This document shows positions 9,550-18,459 of a DNA stretch of 64,000 nucleotides, piece after piece. The notes beneath the pieces were generated by a model that saw nothing but the letters and a program-made list of their open reading frames with translations, was not told the origin of the DNA and did no database searches. The translations under genes were made by a program, and so were the position numbers. Each line of letters opens with the position of its first letter. Position 1 is the first letter of the stretch. Location: contig CAWGHY010000002.1 in assembly GCA_963822555.1 (NCBI GenBank), positions 3,224,001 through 3,288,000 on the forward strand, in the 5' to 3' direction. Source of the DNA: JAIQFF01 sp963822555 (GTDB taxonomy: Bacteria > Acidobacteriota > Terriglobia > Terriglobales > Acidobacteriaceae).

Positions 9550-12500
9550 TTACCGTTCGATCTGTATGCCGTCGAGATATACGGATGTGCCCTTTCCATA
9601 AGCATCGGGCGGCTGGCCCAGGACAGATATTTTCACTTTGTGCTTGCCGCGGGATGGAAACGTCTTGCTGTAAACCCCGACACCCCAAATGTCGTCGGCA
9701 GAGTAAGTATCGACCACAGCGTCGGGTTCACCATCGATTGAAACTCCGGCTTTGCCGCCGTCGTCTCCCAGCTTGGTGAACCAGGTGAACTTCGTCCCCT
9801 CGAATTCAAACTCGAAGTTTGCGCCCTGCTCGCTGCTTCCACTGACGGTGCCGAGATATGCAGGCTGCAGGCCGCTTTGGCGGCTCCAGGCGCCAGTGAA
9901 ATGGATATCTGTCGCCACATCATCCAGTACCAGCAGACGTTTACCTGGCGTATTCTCCGCCGCGATTGAGTTCGAACGCAACCCGGCGCCATCCACGGTT
10001 CGCACCTCGTACTTTGCCGCGAGGTCGGCGCCGGCCGAATGATCGAAGTAGTAAGTTCCCTTCGCTACGCGGTCCAACAGCGTGCCGTCACGCAACACTT
10101 GGTAGTAAGACAACCACTCATCGTCATGCCCTGCTTTCCAGGTCAACTCCACGCCTGGGTATCCCATATTCGTCGCTGCCTGGATATGCGCATTGCTGGG
10201 CGCCGTTGGCGGTGTCTTGTCAAGCTTATTGCCCGGATGGTACGGCAGATTCAAATAGATAAGCTCACCTGGCAGCATGTTCTGGATACTGATTCCGTTC
10301 CGCATCAGGTCGGCGCCGTTGCGAGTCTGGCTTTCTGAAGATTCCTGATAAGAGACGAGATAATTTTTGTTCGCGAGCAGGCCCTTAGGCTTGATGACGA
10401 CGGGACCGGGCGCGGGCTGCTTGGGAATGATGATTCCGCGTTCGCCGTCTCGGCTGAGCCGTTCGAAATACATTGTAGGATCGTCGCCGGTTACAGGCGG
10501 CCGGTACACGTGGACCCATCGACCGACTACACCCTGGCTCTCGAGAAAATGGTAGATGTCCACCAGCTCCCGCATGCCTTCGACCTTATCGGGCTCCCAG
10601 GTGTCACCGGCATTGTCGAAACCCATGGTCAGCAGGCCACGGTAGATCGATTTGTCGAACTTGTCGATCTCCCAGAAATCTCCATTTTCTGCGGTCTTAT
10701 CGGGCGGCAGAATGAGCGAAGCCCAGTGATTTCGGACCATCCCAACCGCGCCATCGCTGAAAGAAATTGACGACGCGTAGCGGGCATAGTCGTACCCGAC
10801 TTCATTGCCACCGCCGTTGCACGCCTGAAACGCATCTTCGGGGTGTTTGTCGAGGTAGTGGCGCAGGATTTCGCGGAAGCCCTGGTCCTCGCCGAGCAGC
10901 GGAGTATCGTCGCCATTATTGGGAGGGGCAATGGGTGGACCGTCGGTGCGCCACTCCATGGTGCCGTAGCGCTCGTGAAGCTTGTCCACAAACTGTTCAA
11001 GCGTGGCGACGGCATCTGGCTTTGAAGTATCGAGATTGATGGGCCGATAAATCAGCTGACCGATGCTGTGCTTGCGCAGGTAGATTCCAGTGGTCCTGAA
11101 ATCGGGACCGCCGCCATTGTCTCCGCTGTCCCACCAGCAACAATCGCGATGGTAAACATCCGCTCCCATCTCGCTCAGCAGATCCGCCAATCGGAAAATC
11201 TTCCGATAAGTTGACCCGCGGTCCGCGTCTTCAATACGCAGGAGTGTGAGCGGGCCATTTCCGAGCACTCGAGAATTATTCGGATCAGGCCAGGCCGTGC
11301 CCTTGACCCACCACCCGGCTTGCCGCACGCCCGGAAACCATCCGTCCCGCGTGTAATCCCAGAGATAGCGGTATTGCCAGTCGAGTGATTCGTTGCCGGC
11401 ATTGTCCAGATCTTTCTGAAAAGTTCCCACGAACGCCATTGGCGTGGTCAGGGATTCTCCGGGAGCCAGCGTCTGTTTATGGCCGGCAACTTTGAAGTCC
11501 ACATTCACAGCGCCGTCTGGCGTTGCTGTAAAGTCGGAGGCCCAGTGACCAAAATAATCCCATCCCATGAAAATGCCGTCGCCGTTTTCGCGATTCATGA
11601 GCGCATTCCAGGGCGCGTAAATCGCCGAACCCATGTGCGTTTCGCGGCCGGAACCCGGTACCGCCCGGTTCGCGACGTTCACGATGTTCGCAGTAACGTG
11701 AATGCCCCCCGCCTTGGGAGCAACCCAGACCAGCACCGCGTCTTCCAGCAACCCTGGATGCATGGTGCCGGAGGCAATAAACAAGTCGTCAGCTTTGTTG
11801 TCGCCAGGAATCCGCCACTGGCTTGTAGCGGGGTCGTAGGCAAGATCGAGCAACTTCAGCGGTTCGCGCGATTGATGCGAGAGCGGTCGCGACTCGTAGA
11901 AGCGCGCCAGATCGGCATTGCCGAATGTGCTTTCCGTTCGGTGCTGGTATTTCCATCCGTTTTTATTCTGTTCGCCGCTGAATTCCTTCGAAGCCGTGTG
12001 CTGCTCGCCGTCGGCATAAGCGATGGTGGGATCAAACGCCGTCGTGTCAAGATCCATCGTGCCGAAGCGATTCAGGACGAAAACCAGCTTGTCTCCGGGC
12101 CAGACCTTGGCCTGCGCATCGATAGGGAGCGGCACATCCGCATTGGGGGCGTAACCCCACTTCATCGTTCTCCAACTTTTGACGGGCCAAATCTGCTGGT
12201 TGTTCACCAGCACTCTGGTGATGACTCCATCGCCTGCGTAGTTGCCGGCAGCGGTTCCGTTCAGGGGATCATACGAGTCGAAACTCCTCGCCTGGCCGGG
12301 CTGCAACTTTTCTGTCCTCAATACCCACGACCCGGGGCGGTTGTCGCCTCCAGCAATCCAGTCGAAGTCAACGGAGTCCGCGGAACCGATCTTGGCGGTG
12401 AGGTTCAGAAATCGTGGATCGCTGATAGTCAACGGCGCGGCGCCGACATTTTTGAAGTTCGCCCACTCCCGGATGATGGAGGAGCCGGGATACACGACAT

Positions 12501-12873
12501 AAGTCTTGGTCGCCTGCAGCCCGCCTCTTCGCAGCGTCACGTCGAGTTGGATCTCGCCTTGCGCCAGCACATGGTCGCGGGCTTCGACCAGCTTCCAACC
12601 ACCCGCTTTGCCCGAGACCTGCTGTCCGTCGACGACCAGGCGCAATTCATCCGACGAGGTCCCGGCCGGTATCAGGTTCCTGCCGCTGATCTTGTTCTTC
12701 AGGCTGGTGGTGAAGAAACGCCCCTTCGAAAGAGTAATTTTTCTTTCGATCTTGGCGGTGCCGAGAGTCCAGGTATTTCCGGCCCTGGAAACATATCCGT
12801 CTTCGCTCTTCGTTGCGAACACAGCGATGGATAGAAATATCAAAAGCAAGGAAAGCAGCAGACCACGCCGCAT
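9550..12873 (-). CDS. Exported multidomain GH36-like glycosidase with fibronectin III and C-terminal carbohydrate-binding-like module
   Basis: The start is placed at the ATG at 12873. This gives a clean signal peptide (MRRGLLLSLLLIFLSIAVFA) with GAGG 8 bp upstream; the frame remains open 65 codons further but without signal-peptide character. The product is 1107 residues. A beta-sandwich region covers about 30-530. A TIM barrel follows, with VYHRDCCWWDSGD (about 577), MEWRTDGPP (about 641, candidate nucleophile strand), QACNGGG and ISFSDGAVG. A fibronectin type III domain starts at TPPTAPSNAH (about 891). A C-terminal beta-sandwich (about 980-1107, ending GTSVYLDGIQIER) resembles carbohydrate-binding or NPCBM-like modules. 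Retaining alpha-galactosidase-type chemistry is inferred from the fold. The gene lies between the esterase and NPCBM-GH27/36 genes, in one direction. Confidence 0.78.
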   Translation of the reverse strand: MRRGLLLSLLLIFLSIAVFATKSEDGYVSRAGNTWTLGTAKIERKITLSKGRFFTTSLKNKISGRNLIPAGTSSDELRLVVDGQQVSGKAGGWKLVEARDHVLAQGEIQLDVTLRRGGLQATKTYVVYPGSSIIREWANFKNVGAAPLTISDPRFLNLTAKIGSADSVDFDWIAGGDNRPGSWVLRTEKLQPGQARSFDSYDPLNGTAAGNYAGDGVITRVLVNNQQIWPVKSWRTMKWGYAPNADVPLPIDAQAKVWPGDKLVFVLNRFGTMDLDTTAFDPTIAYADGEQHTASKEFSGEQNKNGWKYQHRTESTFGNADLARFYESRPLSHQSREPLKLLDLAYDPATSQWRIPGDNKADDLFIASGTMHPGLLEDAVLVWVAPKAGGIHVTANIVNVANRAVPGSGRETHMGSAIYAPWNALMNRENGDGIFMGWDYFGHWASDFTATPDGAVNVDFKVAGHKQTLAPGESLTTPMAFVGTFQKDLDNAGNESLDWQYRYLWDYTRDGWFPGVRQAGWWVKGTAWPDPNNSRVLGNGPLTLLRIEDADRGSTYRKIFRLADLLSEMGADVYHRDCCWWDSGDNGGGPDFRTTGIYLRKHSIGQLIYRPINLDTSKPDAVATLEQFVDKLHERYGTMEWRTDGPPIAPPNNGDDTPLLGEDQGFREILRHYLDKHPEDAFQACNGGGNEVGYDYARYASSISFSDGAVGMVRNHWASLILPPDKTAENGDFWEIDKFDKSIYRGLLTMGFDNAGDTWEPDKVEGMRELVDIYHFLESQGVVGRWVHVYRPPVTGDDPTMYFERLSRDGERGIIIPKQPAPGPVVIKPKGLLANKNYLVSYQESSESQTRNGADLMRNGISIQNMLPGELIYLNLPYHPGNKLDKTPPTAPSNAHIQAATNMGYPGVELTWKAGHDDEWLSYYQVLRDGTLLDRVAKGTYYFDHSAGADLAAKYEVRTVDGAGLRSNSIAAENTPGKRLLVLDDVATDIHFTGAWSRQSGLQPAYLGTVSGSSEQGANFEFEFEGTKFTWFTKLGDDGGKAGVSIDGEPDAVVDTYSADDIWGVGVYSKTFPSRGKHKVKISVLGQPPDAYGKGTSVYLDGIQIER

Positions 12874-12988
12874 ATTCGATACCTCGAGCATTGCTGGATT
12901 TAAAAGTTTCGGATTCCACGTACTAGACAGTCGTCGCACTCCACGTGGGACGCTTCCCCAGCTGTCCGTCACACGCAGTCGTTGCCAC

Positions 12989-13966
12989 CTACTTCGCTGT
13001 GCCGCCCAGGTACTTGTCGAACCAGTCAGCAAATGCGTCGATGTCTTCTTTCGATTTCCAGAAATCACCCCAGCCGTGGCCTTTGCCCGGGCGCACGATG
13101 ATCTTCACCATCGGCGCTCCCACTTCTTTGGCTTTGGCTGCGAAGCTTTCGGATTGTTGCAGCGGCACCACCACATCGGCGTCCCCGTGAACGATCAGCA
13201 CCGGGGGGAGGCTGGCGGTCACGTAATAGATGGGAGAGATCATCTTCCCCACGATTTGCCGTCCCAGAGCGGTGTCGGATAGCGATCCGAAAGCCGCGAA
13301 CAAGGGAGAGAGTGGGCCGCGGCCGACGCCATCGACGCCGGGAGCTCCCCAGTTCAGAAAATCCGTAGGCGGGAAGAAAACCGCCGCGGCTTGAACCGCG
13401 CAGCTCTCACGGTCGACCGGATCGGTTGCGCTGGCCGGCCCGGGACCGCCTTGCGTGGCGATCATGAGCGCGAGATGCCCTCCGGAGCTGGAACCAAGAA
13501 CACCCAACCGGTTGGGATCGACGCCAAACTCCGCCGCATTGTGACGGATGAAACGCACCGCGCGCTGTACGTCGAGAATAATGTCTGGAACATTGAAGCG
13601 CGGCATCGATCCGTGCACCACCGCAAACACGGTATAACCGCGGCGCAGGTAGGTTTCATAGTTCGAGATATCGACATGGACCATCGTAGGGTCGTCGTAA
13701 CTCGAAGCCCAACCGCCGCTGACCAGGAAGATGACCCCGGCGCCATTTTTCTGTGCCGGCTGGAACACATCGAGGGTCAGAGCCATGCCGGCCTTACGTC
13801 CGTAGACCACGTCGGCGGTGTGTTTCACAACGTTATTTCCCGCTTGTCCGAATGCCGGAAGACTTACGAGAAGGGACATGGCCAGCAACACAAAAGTTCT
13901 ACCCACTGGATGAAACAGATTGAAAGAGAGGGTCGAGGCGGAAGTGATCGGCAAAGACTTGGACAA
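12989..13966 (-). CDS. Exported alpha/beta-hydrolase esterase (BD-FAE-like)
   Basis: This carbohydrate-esterase-like alpha/beta hydrolase has a Sec leader ending near LLVSLPAFGQ. The nucleophile elbow is GSSSGGHLAL. The later catalytic Asp (IVHGDADVVVP) and His (GKGHGW) are visible. The frame opens with TTG at 13972, only 2 bp from a strong GGGAGG; the TTG at 13966 leaves 8 bp and is preferred. BD-FAE-like enzymes remove acetyl or feruloyl-type esters from plant polysaccharides; the true ester is unknown. It is the first gene of the eight-gene minus operon and is preceded by an operator/-35 element at 14009-14033. It resembles the divergently transcribed esterase at 14119. Confidence 0.83.
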   Translation of the reverse strand: MSKSLPITSASTLSFNLFHPVGRTFVLLAMSLLVSLPAFGQAGNNVVKHTADVVYGRKAGMALTLDVFQPAQKNGAGVIFLVSGGWASSYDDPTMVHVDISNYETYLRRGYTVFAVVHGSMPRFNVPDIILDVQRAVRFIRHNAAEFGVDPNRLGVLGSSSGGHLALMIATQGGPGPASATDPVDRESCAVQAAAVFFPPTDFLNWGAPGVDGVGRGPLSPLFAAFGSLSDTALGRQIVGKMISPIYYVTASLPPVLIVHGDADVVVPLQQSESFAAKAKEVGAPMVKIIVRPGKGHGWGDFWKSKEDIDAFADWFDKYLGGTAK

Positions 13967-14008
13967 CGGCAATACCTCCCGTAGCTTTCTCTAACAGGCC
14001 CGGATGAA

Positions 14009-14033
14009 TTTCAAGCGTGTTCAATAGGCTGAA
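14009..14033 (-). promoter_or_regulatory. Operator 1 with -35-like box, for the esterase-GH-monooxygenase operon
   Basis: The 14-bp palindrome at 14020-14033 reads TTCAATAGGCTGAA on plus. On the minus strand it is followed after exactly 5 bp by TTGAAA (14014-14009), one base from TTGACA. The -10 is unclear (a TTAGAGAAA stretch near 13994-13986). It points at the minus-strand operon starting at 13966. It lies in the divergent gap before the plus-strand esterase, for which no -35 is seen at matching distance. Confidence 0.72.
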
Positions 14034-14118
14034 ACCTTTCTTCTCGCCTTTGGCCAACAAAATCAACCGGTTGAGCTCCGGGATCAGTTAACCTAGCGGC
14101 CAGATTCAGGAGGATCCA

Positions 14119-15042
14119 TTGCGGGCCTTTCGCTGCATCAGCGCAATTCTGGCCGCCATGATCTGCTGCGCCCCAAGTTTCGCGCAGTTACCGGAGCCGC
14201 TGCGCACCGCCGTACTCATCAATCACGCCTACGATGTAAATTCCAACATCACCTACGGAGTTGCCAACAACTTCGACCTTAAGCTGGACGTCTACCATTC
14301 GCGCGAGGCCAAGAGTCCCACTCCGGTCGTGGTCATGATTCATGGCGGGGGCTGGCTGGTAAGCAACAAGGACGATTATGTGCTCACGGCCGGACCGTAT
14401 CTGGCCATGGGATTCTCCGTGGTCAACGTGGAATACCGTCCCGGAAAGGTTTCGCTCGCACCGGCCTCGGTGGAAGACTGCGCGTGTGCTTTACGATGGG
14501 TCGCCCGGCATGCCAAGGAATACAACTTCGATCTCGACAAAATAATATTGACCGGCCCCTCCGCGGGTGGCCATCTAGCGTTGATGACCGGCATGGCGCC
14601 TGCGTCCGCGGGCTTCGCCAACGAGTGCGCATTTCAGGACGACCCCAACAGCCCGGCTCCGAAAGTTGCCGCGATCATCAATCTGTTCGGCATCACCGAC
14701 GTGGTTGACCTGCTGCAAGGGCCAAACCTGCGAACCTACGCCGTCTCCTGGCTGGGCAGCGCGCCGGGGCGCGAGGATCTGGCGCGGCGCCTTTCGCCGC
14801 TCACTTATGTACGGCCGGGTCTCCCGCCCATTCTCACCATCCACGGTGACGCGGACAAAGTTGTCCCCTACTCGCACGCGGTGCGTCTGCACGAGGCATT
14901 GACCAAGGCCGGAGTTCGCAATCAATTACTGACAATTCCCGGCGCCGGTCACGGGTGGCTGACGGCTGAGCAAGATCTGCTGGCGTTCGAAACGACTCGG
15001 GCCTTCCTCGAGAGTCTGGGGATTCGGGCGGTCGGCCAATGA
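14119..15042 (+). CDS. Exported alpha/beta-hydrolase esterase
   Basis: This is a 307-residue protein with a Sec leader (residues 1-22, ending SFAQ). The oxyanion-hole motif is HGGGW near residue 75. The nucleophile elbow is GPSAGGHLAL near 152, with catalytic Asp in IHGDADKVVP and His in GAGHGW. It starts at TTG 14119 with AGGAGG 6 bp upstream. It overlaps the MFS gene by 4 bp (ATGA), so the two are translationally coupled. A de-esterifying role on oligosaccharides taken up by that carrier is plausible (inference). It is similar to the esterase encoded divergently at 12989, with which it shares an intergenic region. Confidence 0.84.
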   Translation: MRAFRCISAILAAMICCAPSFAQLPEPLRTAVLINHAYDVNSNITYGVANNFDLKLDVYHSREAKSPTPVVVMIHGGGWLVSNKDDYVLTAGPYLAMGFSVVNVEYRPGKVSLAPASVEDCACALRWVARHAKEYNFDLDKIILTGPSAGGHLALMTGMAPASAGFANECAFQDDPNSPAPKVAAIINLFGITDVVDLLQGPNLRTYAVSWLGSAPGREDLARRLSPLTYVRPGLPPILTIHGDADKVVPYSHAVRLHEALTKAGVRNQLLTIPGAGHGWLTAEQDLLAFETTRAFLESLGIRAVGQ

Positions 15043-16346
15043 AGGTATCGGTGAGCGAGCAACTGAACCAGGAAGACGCGCGGAACGAGATCGATCCTAA
15101 CCCGCACTACAAATGGGTTGTGGTCGGCGTGATGTGGTTGATCGCCTGCCTGAACTACACCGATCGAATGACCATCTTCTCGGTGTTCCCGGTTCTGCAA
15201 AAGCAGATGGGCCTCTCCAACATTGGACTGGCACTAATCGGTTCGTCCTTCCTCTGGGTCTACGCTGTGTTCTCGCCGGTCGGAGGCTACCTGGGAGATC
15301 GCTTCCCCCGGCGTCGCGTCATTCTTGGGAGCCTGATCCTTTTCAGTCTGATTACCTTTGCCACGGGCCTGGCGCGCAGCGGCAACCAGTTGGTGGAACT
15401 GCGCTGCCTTCTCGGTATCTCGGAAGCGGTTTTTCTGCCGCCGGCGCTGGCCTACATCGCCAGCTATCACTTTGACCGGACACGATCCCTTGCCAACAGC
15501 ATTGCCTTGAGCGGGCTCACGGCGGGCGCTGGTCTCGGTAGCTGGTACGGCGGCTTCATGACGGAGCATTACACCTGGCGTATCGGATTCTTTTTGCTGG
15601 GCGGAGTTGGGCTGCTCATCGCCGTTCTCTCCATGCTGGTGCTTCGCCCCGACGCCCCCGTTGCCATTGTGCGTGTGCCGGAGGTAGTCACCGAGCCTCC
15701 GGGACGAAAAATTCTGGCCATCGTAAGAACACCCACGGCTGTCTGCCTCATTTTTCTTGCGTTCGCTTTGTCCCTCACCAGTTGGCCTACCCACTCCTGG
15801 TTGCCGACCTACCTCTTTGAGAATTTCAAGCTGAGCCTCACCCGGGCGGGCTCGATCGTCACTCTCTTCGCCGCTCTGCCTGCTCTAGTGGGCGGAATCG
15901 CGGGGGGGATCCTCGCCGACCGCTGGTCAAGACGCGATCTCCGCGGACGCATGGCGGTTCAAGTGATCGGTTTCAGCATCATGGCTCCAACTATGTTGGC
16001 GATTGGATTTATGCCTTCGGCGGCCACCGTCGCCGGTATCCTGCTGGTTTATTCGGTTGCGCGCGGCATGCTGGAAGGAAATTCCATGCCGTTATTCTGC
16101 TCCGTCCTGCCGCCGAATCGCTGGTCGATGGCTTATGGCCTTTACAATACCGCTGGCACCCTGGCCGGCAGCCTGGGGATATTCCTCGTCGGCATGCAAA
16201 AGGCGTCGTGGGGGATCGGATACACATTGTCGGCAATGTCTGCCCTGTTATTCATTGCTCTGGTCGTCACCGCGATGACCATGTTCCGCTATCTCACAAA
16301 AGATATTGAGCGGCAAAGAGCAGTCGACAGCGCCGCCAGAGTATAG
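15039..16346 (+). CDS. MFS transporter, anion:cation symporter (ACS)-like
   Basis: The 435-residue protein has about 12 predicted membrane segments. The N-terminal signature is LNYTDRMTIFSVFPVLQ near residue 38. The MFS loop 2-3 motif is GYLGDRFPRR near 85. This arrangement is typical of the ACS family, whose members import hexuronates, glucarate, galactonate and related sugar acids with protons. In this locus a sugar acid or acidic oligosaccharide is the likely cargo (inference). The start codon overlaps the esterase stop (ATGA). About 35 bp downstream there is a dyad-containing repeat that could end the transcript. Confidence 0.85.
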   Translation: MKVSVSEQLNQEDARNEIDPNPHYKWVVVGVMWLIACLNYTDRMTIFSVFPVLQKQMGLSNIGLALIGSSFLWVYAVFSPVGGYLGDRFPRRRVILGSLILFSLITFATGLARSGNQLVELRCLLGISEAVFLPPALAYIASYHFDRTRSLANSIALSGLTAGAGLGSWYGGFMTEHYTWRIGFFLLGGVGLLIAVLSMLVLRPDAPVAIVRVPEVVTEPPGRKILAIVRTPTAVCLIFLAFALSLTSWPTHSWLPTYLFENFKLSLTRAGSIVTLFAALPALVGGIAGGILADRWSRRDLRGRMAVQVIGFSIMAPTMLAIGFMPSAATVAGILLVYSVARGMLEGNSMPLFCSVLPPNRWSMAYGLYNTAGTLAGSLGIFLVGMQKASWGIGYTLSAMSALLFIALVVTAMTMFRYLTKDIERQRAVDSAARV

Positions 16347-16378
16347 GCTTCCGGCTTACAGAAAGAACCCCACCCCTT

Positions 16379-16436
16379 GTCATCCTGAGCGAAGTAGCTG
16401 CTTCGCTTTGCGAAGCAGCACGAAGTCGAAGGACCC
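16379..16436. repeat. Interspersed-type repeat with perfect hairpin (TCATCCTGAGC...GAAGGACCC)
   Basis: A short non-coding element opens with TCATCCTGAGCGAAG and ends with GTCGAAGGACCCC. It contains a perfect 9-bp stem, GCTGCTTCG (16397-16405) and CGAAGCAGC (16411-16419), with a 5-nt loop. Elements of this general form recur in many bacterial genomes, including acidobacteria (recollection, not searched). Sitting just after the MFS stop and before the ABC promoter, it may act as a transcript end. There is no T-tract. Confidence 0.6.
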
Positions 16437-16483
16437 CTATTGCGAAACCGAACTCGTCGAATGTGGATTCTGACCGCGGCACG

Positions 16484-16531
16484 TTCAGTCTATTGAACGG
16501 CGTTGACACTGCTCGGAAAGCCTTCTAAAAC
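16484..16531 (+). promoter_or_regulatory. Operator 2 and promoter of the sugar ABC importer operon
   Basis: The palindrome TTCAGTCTATTGAA lies at 16484-16497. A perfect TTGACA follows after 5 bp (16503-16508), then a 17-bp spacer and TAAAAC (16526-16531) as a -10 candidate. It differs from the TTCAATAGGCTGAA form (read in reverse) at one base. The predicted RNA start, about 16538, is only a few bases before the ATG at 16543. Confidence 0.8.
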
Positions 16532-16542
16532 CAGTGGGAGCC

Positions 16543-17658
16543 ATGACGCCACCCATCCCTGCTTCTCTGCTGGGTATCGGCCGAAAATTATCCCGCTCTC
16601 GGGTAGCGGACCGTGAGCTCAATCGACGTGGCTTTCTAGTAGGCTTGGCCGGGATGTGTGGCGGATTGGCAGTCTTCGGAACCACGGCCTGCAGCCGCCC
16701 TTCTTTTCATCGCCGCGTGGGTATTTCCATCCCGTACGAAGCGGAAATCCTCAACGAGTTCTATAGCGACATGAAGAAGGAGGCCGATCATCTCGATAAG
16801 GAACTCCGCCTGGTGCTGGTTGATGCCGAGGGCGACTTTTTCAAACAGACCATCGACATCGAATTGTTCATTGCGCAGGGATTCGGCGGCGTGTTCATGT
16901 TTGTGCTGCCGGACGGCATGGACCAGATCGTCGCTCACGCGCGGGAGAAGGGCGTCTGTATTTTCAACCACAGCGCGACCCCGATCACCGGCTGCACACA
17001 GAATATCGTGCTTGACCAGCATATCGCCGGGTACAACGTGGGGAAGTACGCCGCGCAGTGGATCAACGAAAAGCATAGCGGCAAGGCCGAAGTCGGCATC
17101 CTAGCCAATCTGACGGATTCGCAGTTGATCGTTCGCACCCAGGGATTGAAGGACGGCCTTCGGGAGAATTGCCCTGGAGCGGCCGTGGTGGGCGAAGTCG
17201 AAGCCAACACCGTCGACACCGGGGCTGCGGCTGGGGCGAATCTACTGCAGGCTCATCCCAATATAGCCGTGATACTCGCGTTCAGTGACGACCCGGGCGT
17301 CGGGGCTTACACCGCGGCACTCGAGGCGGGTCGCAAAGACCGCAACCGTTTTTTTGTCGGCAGCGCCGATGGCACCAGGCTCGGCATGGAAAAAGTTGCT
17401 GAAGGCGGCATTTATCAATGCTGCGCCTTCTTCTTTTTTTCGTTCAGCGCTACTCAGGCCATTCGTGACTTGGATCGCTGTCTTCGCGGACAGAAGGTTG
17501 CACCCACGCGAATCATGGGCAGCAAGCTGGTCACGAAAGAAAATGTCGAGGAGTTCGATCGCATTTCACACAATCCCCGAGCCCCGGAATGGGCCCACTT
17601 TTATACCGACCCCGACGTCATGCGATATAGTGACGTGCCACTGACCACACCCGAATAG
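16543..17658 (+). CDS. Sugar ABC transporter substrate-binding protein (Peripla_BP_4 type)
   Basis: The product is about 371 residues, with a twin-arginine/lipoprotein-like leader (NRRGFLVGLAGMCGGLAVFGTTACS; the Cys is a possible lipidation site). The mature part has the two-lobe periplasmic-binding fold of ribose/fructose/galactose-type proteins. The pattern GISIPYEAEILNEFYSDMKKEA, the repeated lobes near VILAFSDDPGVGAYTAALEAG, and the closing C-terminal strands support this. It would deliver a monosaccharide to the permease encoded two genes downstream. GTG at 16534 is an alternative start. ATG at 16543 is preferred because the predicted RNA start falls near 16538, making the message nearly leaderless. 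The ATPase gene follows after 12 bp. Confidence 0.85.
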   Translation: MTPPIPASLLGIGRKLSRSRVADRELNRRGFLVGLAGMCGGLAVFGTTACSRPSFHRRVGISIPYEAEILNEFYSDMKKEADHLDKELRLVLVDAEGDFFKQTIDIELFIAQGFGGVFMFVLPDGMDQIVAHAREKGVCIFNHSATPITGCTQNIVLDQHIAGYNVGKYAAQWINEKHSGKAEVGILANLTDSQLIVRTQGLKDGLRENCPGAAVVGEVEANTVDTGAAAGANLLQAHPNIAVILAFSDDPGVGAYTAALEAGRKDRNRFFVGSADGTRLGMEKVAEGGIYQCCAFFFFSFSATQAIRDLDRCLRGQKVAPTRIMGSKLVTKENVEEFDRISHNPRAPEWAHFYTDPDVMRYSDVPLTTPE

Positions 17659-17670
17659 ATAACTCTCCAC

Positions 17671-18459
17671 GTGATCGATCCCACCCCAACTCGTGCCGAT
17701 GCCCAACCTGTGGTTCGGGCCGCTGGGATCACCAAGTATTTCGGAGGCGTCAGAGCGCTGGAAAATGTTTCGCTGGACTTCATTCCTGGAGAGATCGTGG
17801 CCCTGGTCGGCGACAACGGCGCCGGCAAGACCACTTTGGTAAAGATTCTCAGCGGCATCTACCAGCCGGACGAAGGTAGCATCTGGCTCGGCGATACCGA
17901 AGTCCGCCAGCTCGACCCGGGACGAGCCCGTGAATTCGGCATCGAAACGGTTTATCAGCAACTCTTCCTTTGCGATAATCTGGGAGCCGCGGCCAACGTG
18001 ATGTTGGGACGAGAGCCGGTGCGCGCTCGCTTCGGACCACTCCGTTTCATCGACAACGGTCGTGCTGTCAAAGAAGCTCGCCAACACATTGCGGAGCTGG
18101 GCATTGAGCTGGAGAACATGATCGCGCCGGTGCGACGGCTTTCCGGTGGGCAACGTCAGGCTATCGCCATTGCGCGATCCACCGTAAACGCACACCGCCT
18201 CATTCAGTTCGACGAACCAACCGCGGCGCTCGGAGTACGACAGACCCGCGCCACTCTCGACTTGATTCAGCGCGTGGCCACTCGCGGCGTCGCCGTGATC
18301 GTGATCAGCCACAATCTCGACGATGTGTTCGCGGTTGCGCATCGCATCGTGGCTCTTCGACTCGGCCGCATCAGCCTCAATACTCCGGTCCATGCAACCA
18401 CGCGCGAACAGGTGGTTGCCTGCATGACCGGCATGTCGTTCGGGAAGGATGCATCATGA
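17671..18459 (+). CDS. Sugar ABC transporter ATP-binding protein, single-domain (FrcA-like)
   Basis: This 262-residue protein has Walker A (GDNGAGKTT, about 50), the LSGGQ signature (about 156), Walker B (LIQFDEPTAALG, about 177) and the switch His (VISHNLDD). Most CUT2 importers use a 500-residue tandem ATPase such as RbsA; this one has a single domain, as in fructose FrcA systems, so it would work as a homodimer. It starts at GTG 17671 without a clear Shine-Dalgarno, 12 bp after the binding-protein stop. Translational coupling is therefore likely. It overlaps the permease start by 4 bp. Confidence 0.9.
   Translation: MIDPTPTRADAQPVVRAAGITKYFGGVRALENVSLDFIPGEIVALVGDNGAGKTTLVKILSGIYQPDEGSIWLGDTEVRQLDPGRAREFGIETVYQQLFLCDNLGAAANVMLGREPVRARFGPLRFIDNGRAVKEARQHIAELGIELENMIAPVRRLSGGQRQAIAIARSTVNAHRLIQFDEPTAALGVRQTRATLDLIQRVATRGVAVIVISHNLDDVFAVAHRIVALRLGRISLNTPVHATTREQVVACMTGMSFGKDAS

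Noticed and set aside
11479..12834. Long plus-strand open frame (about 451 codons)
   Set aside because: It is antisense to the GH36-like gene with signal peptide and conserved motifs. Its translation has no recognisable domain; such frames are common opposite high-GC genes.
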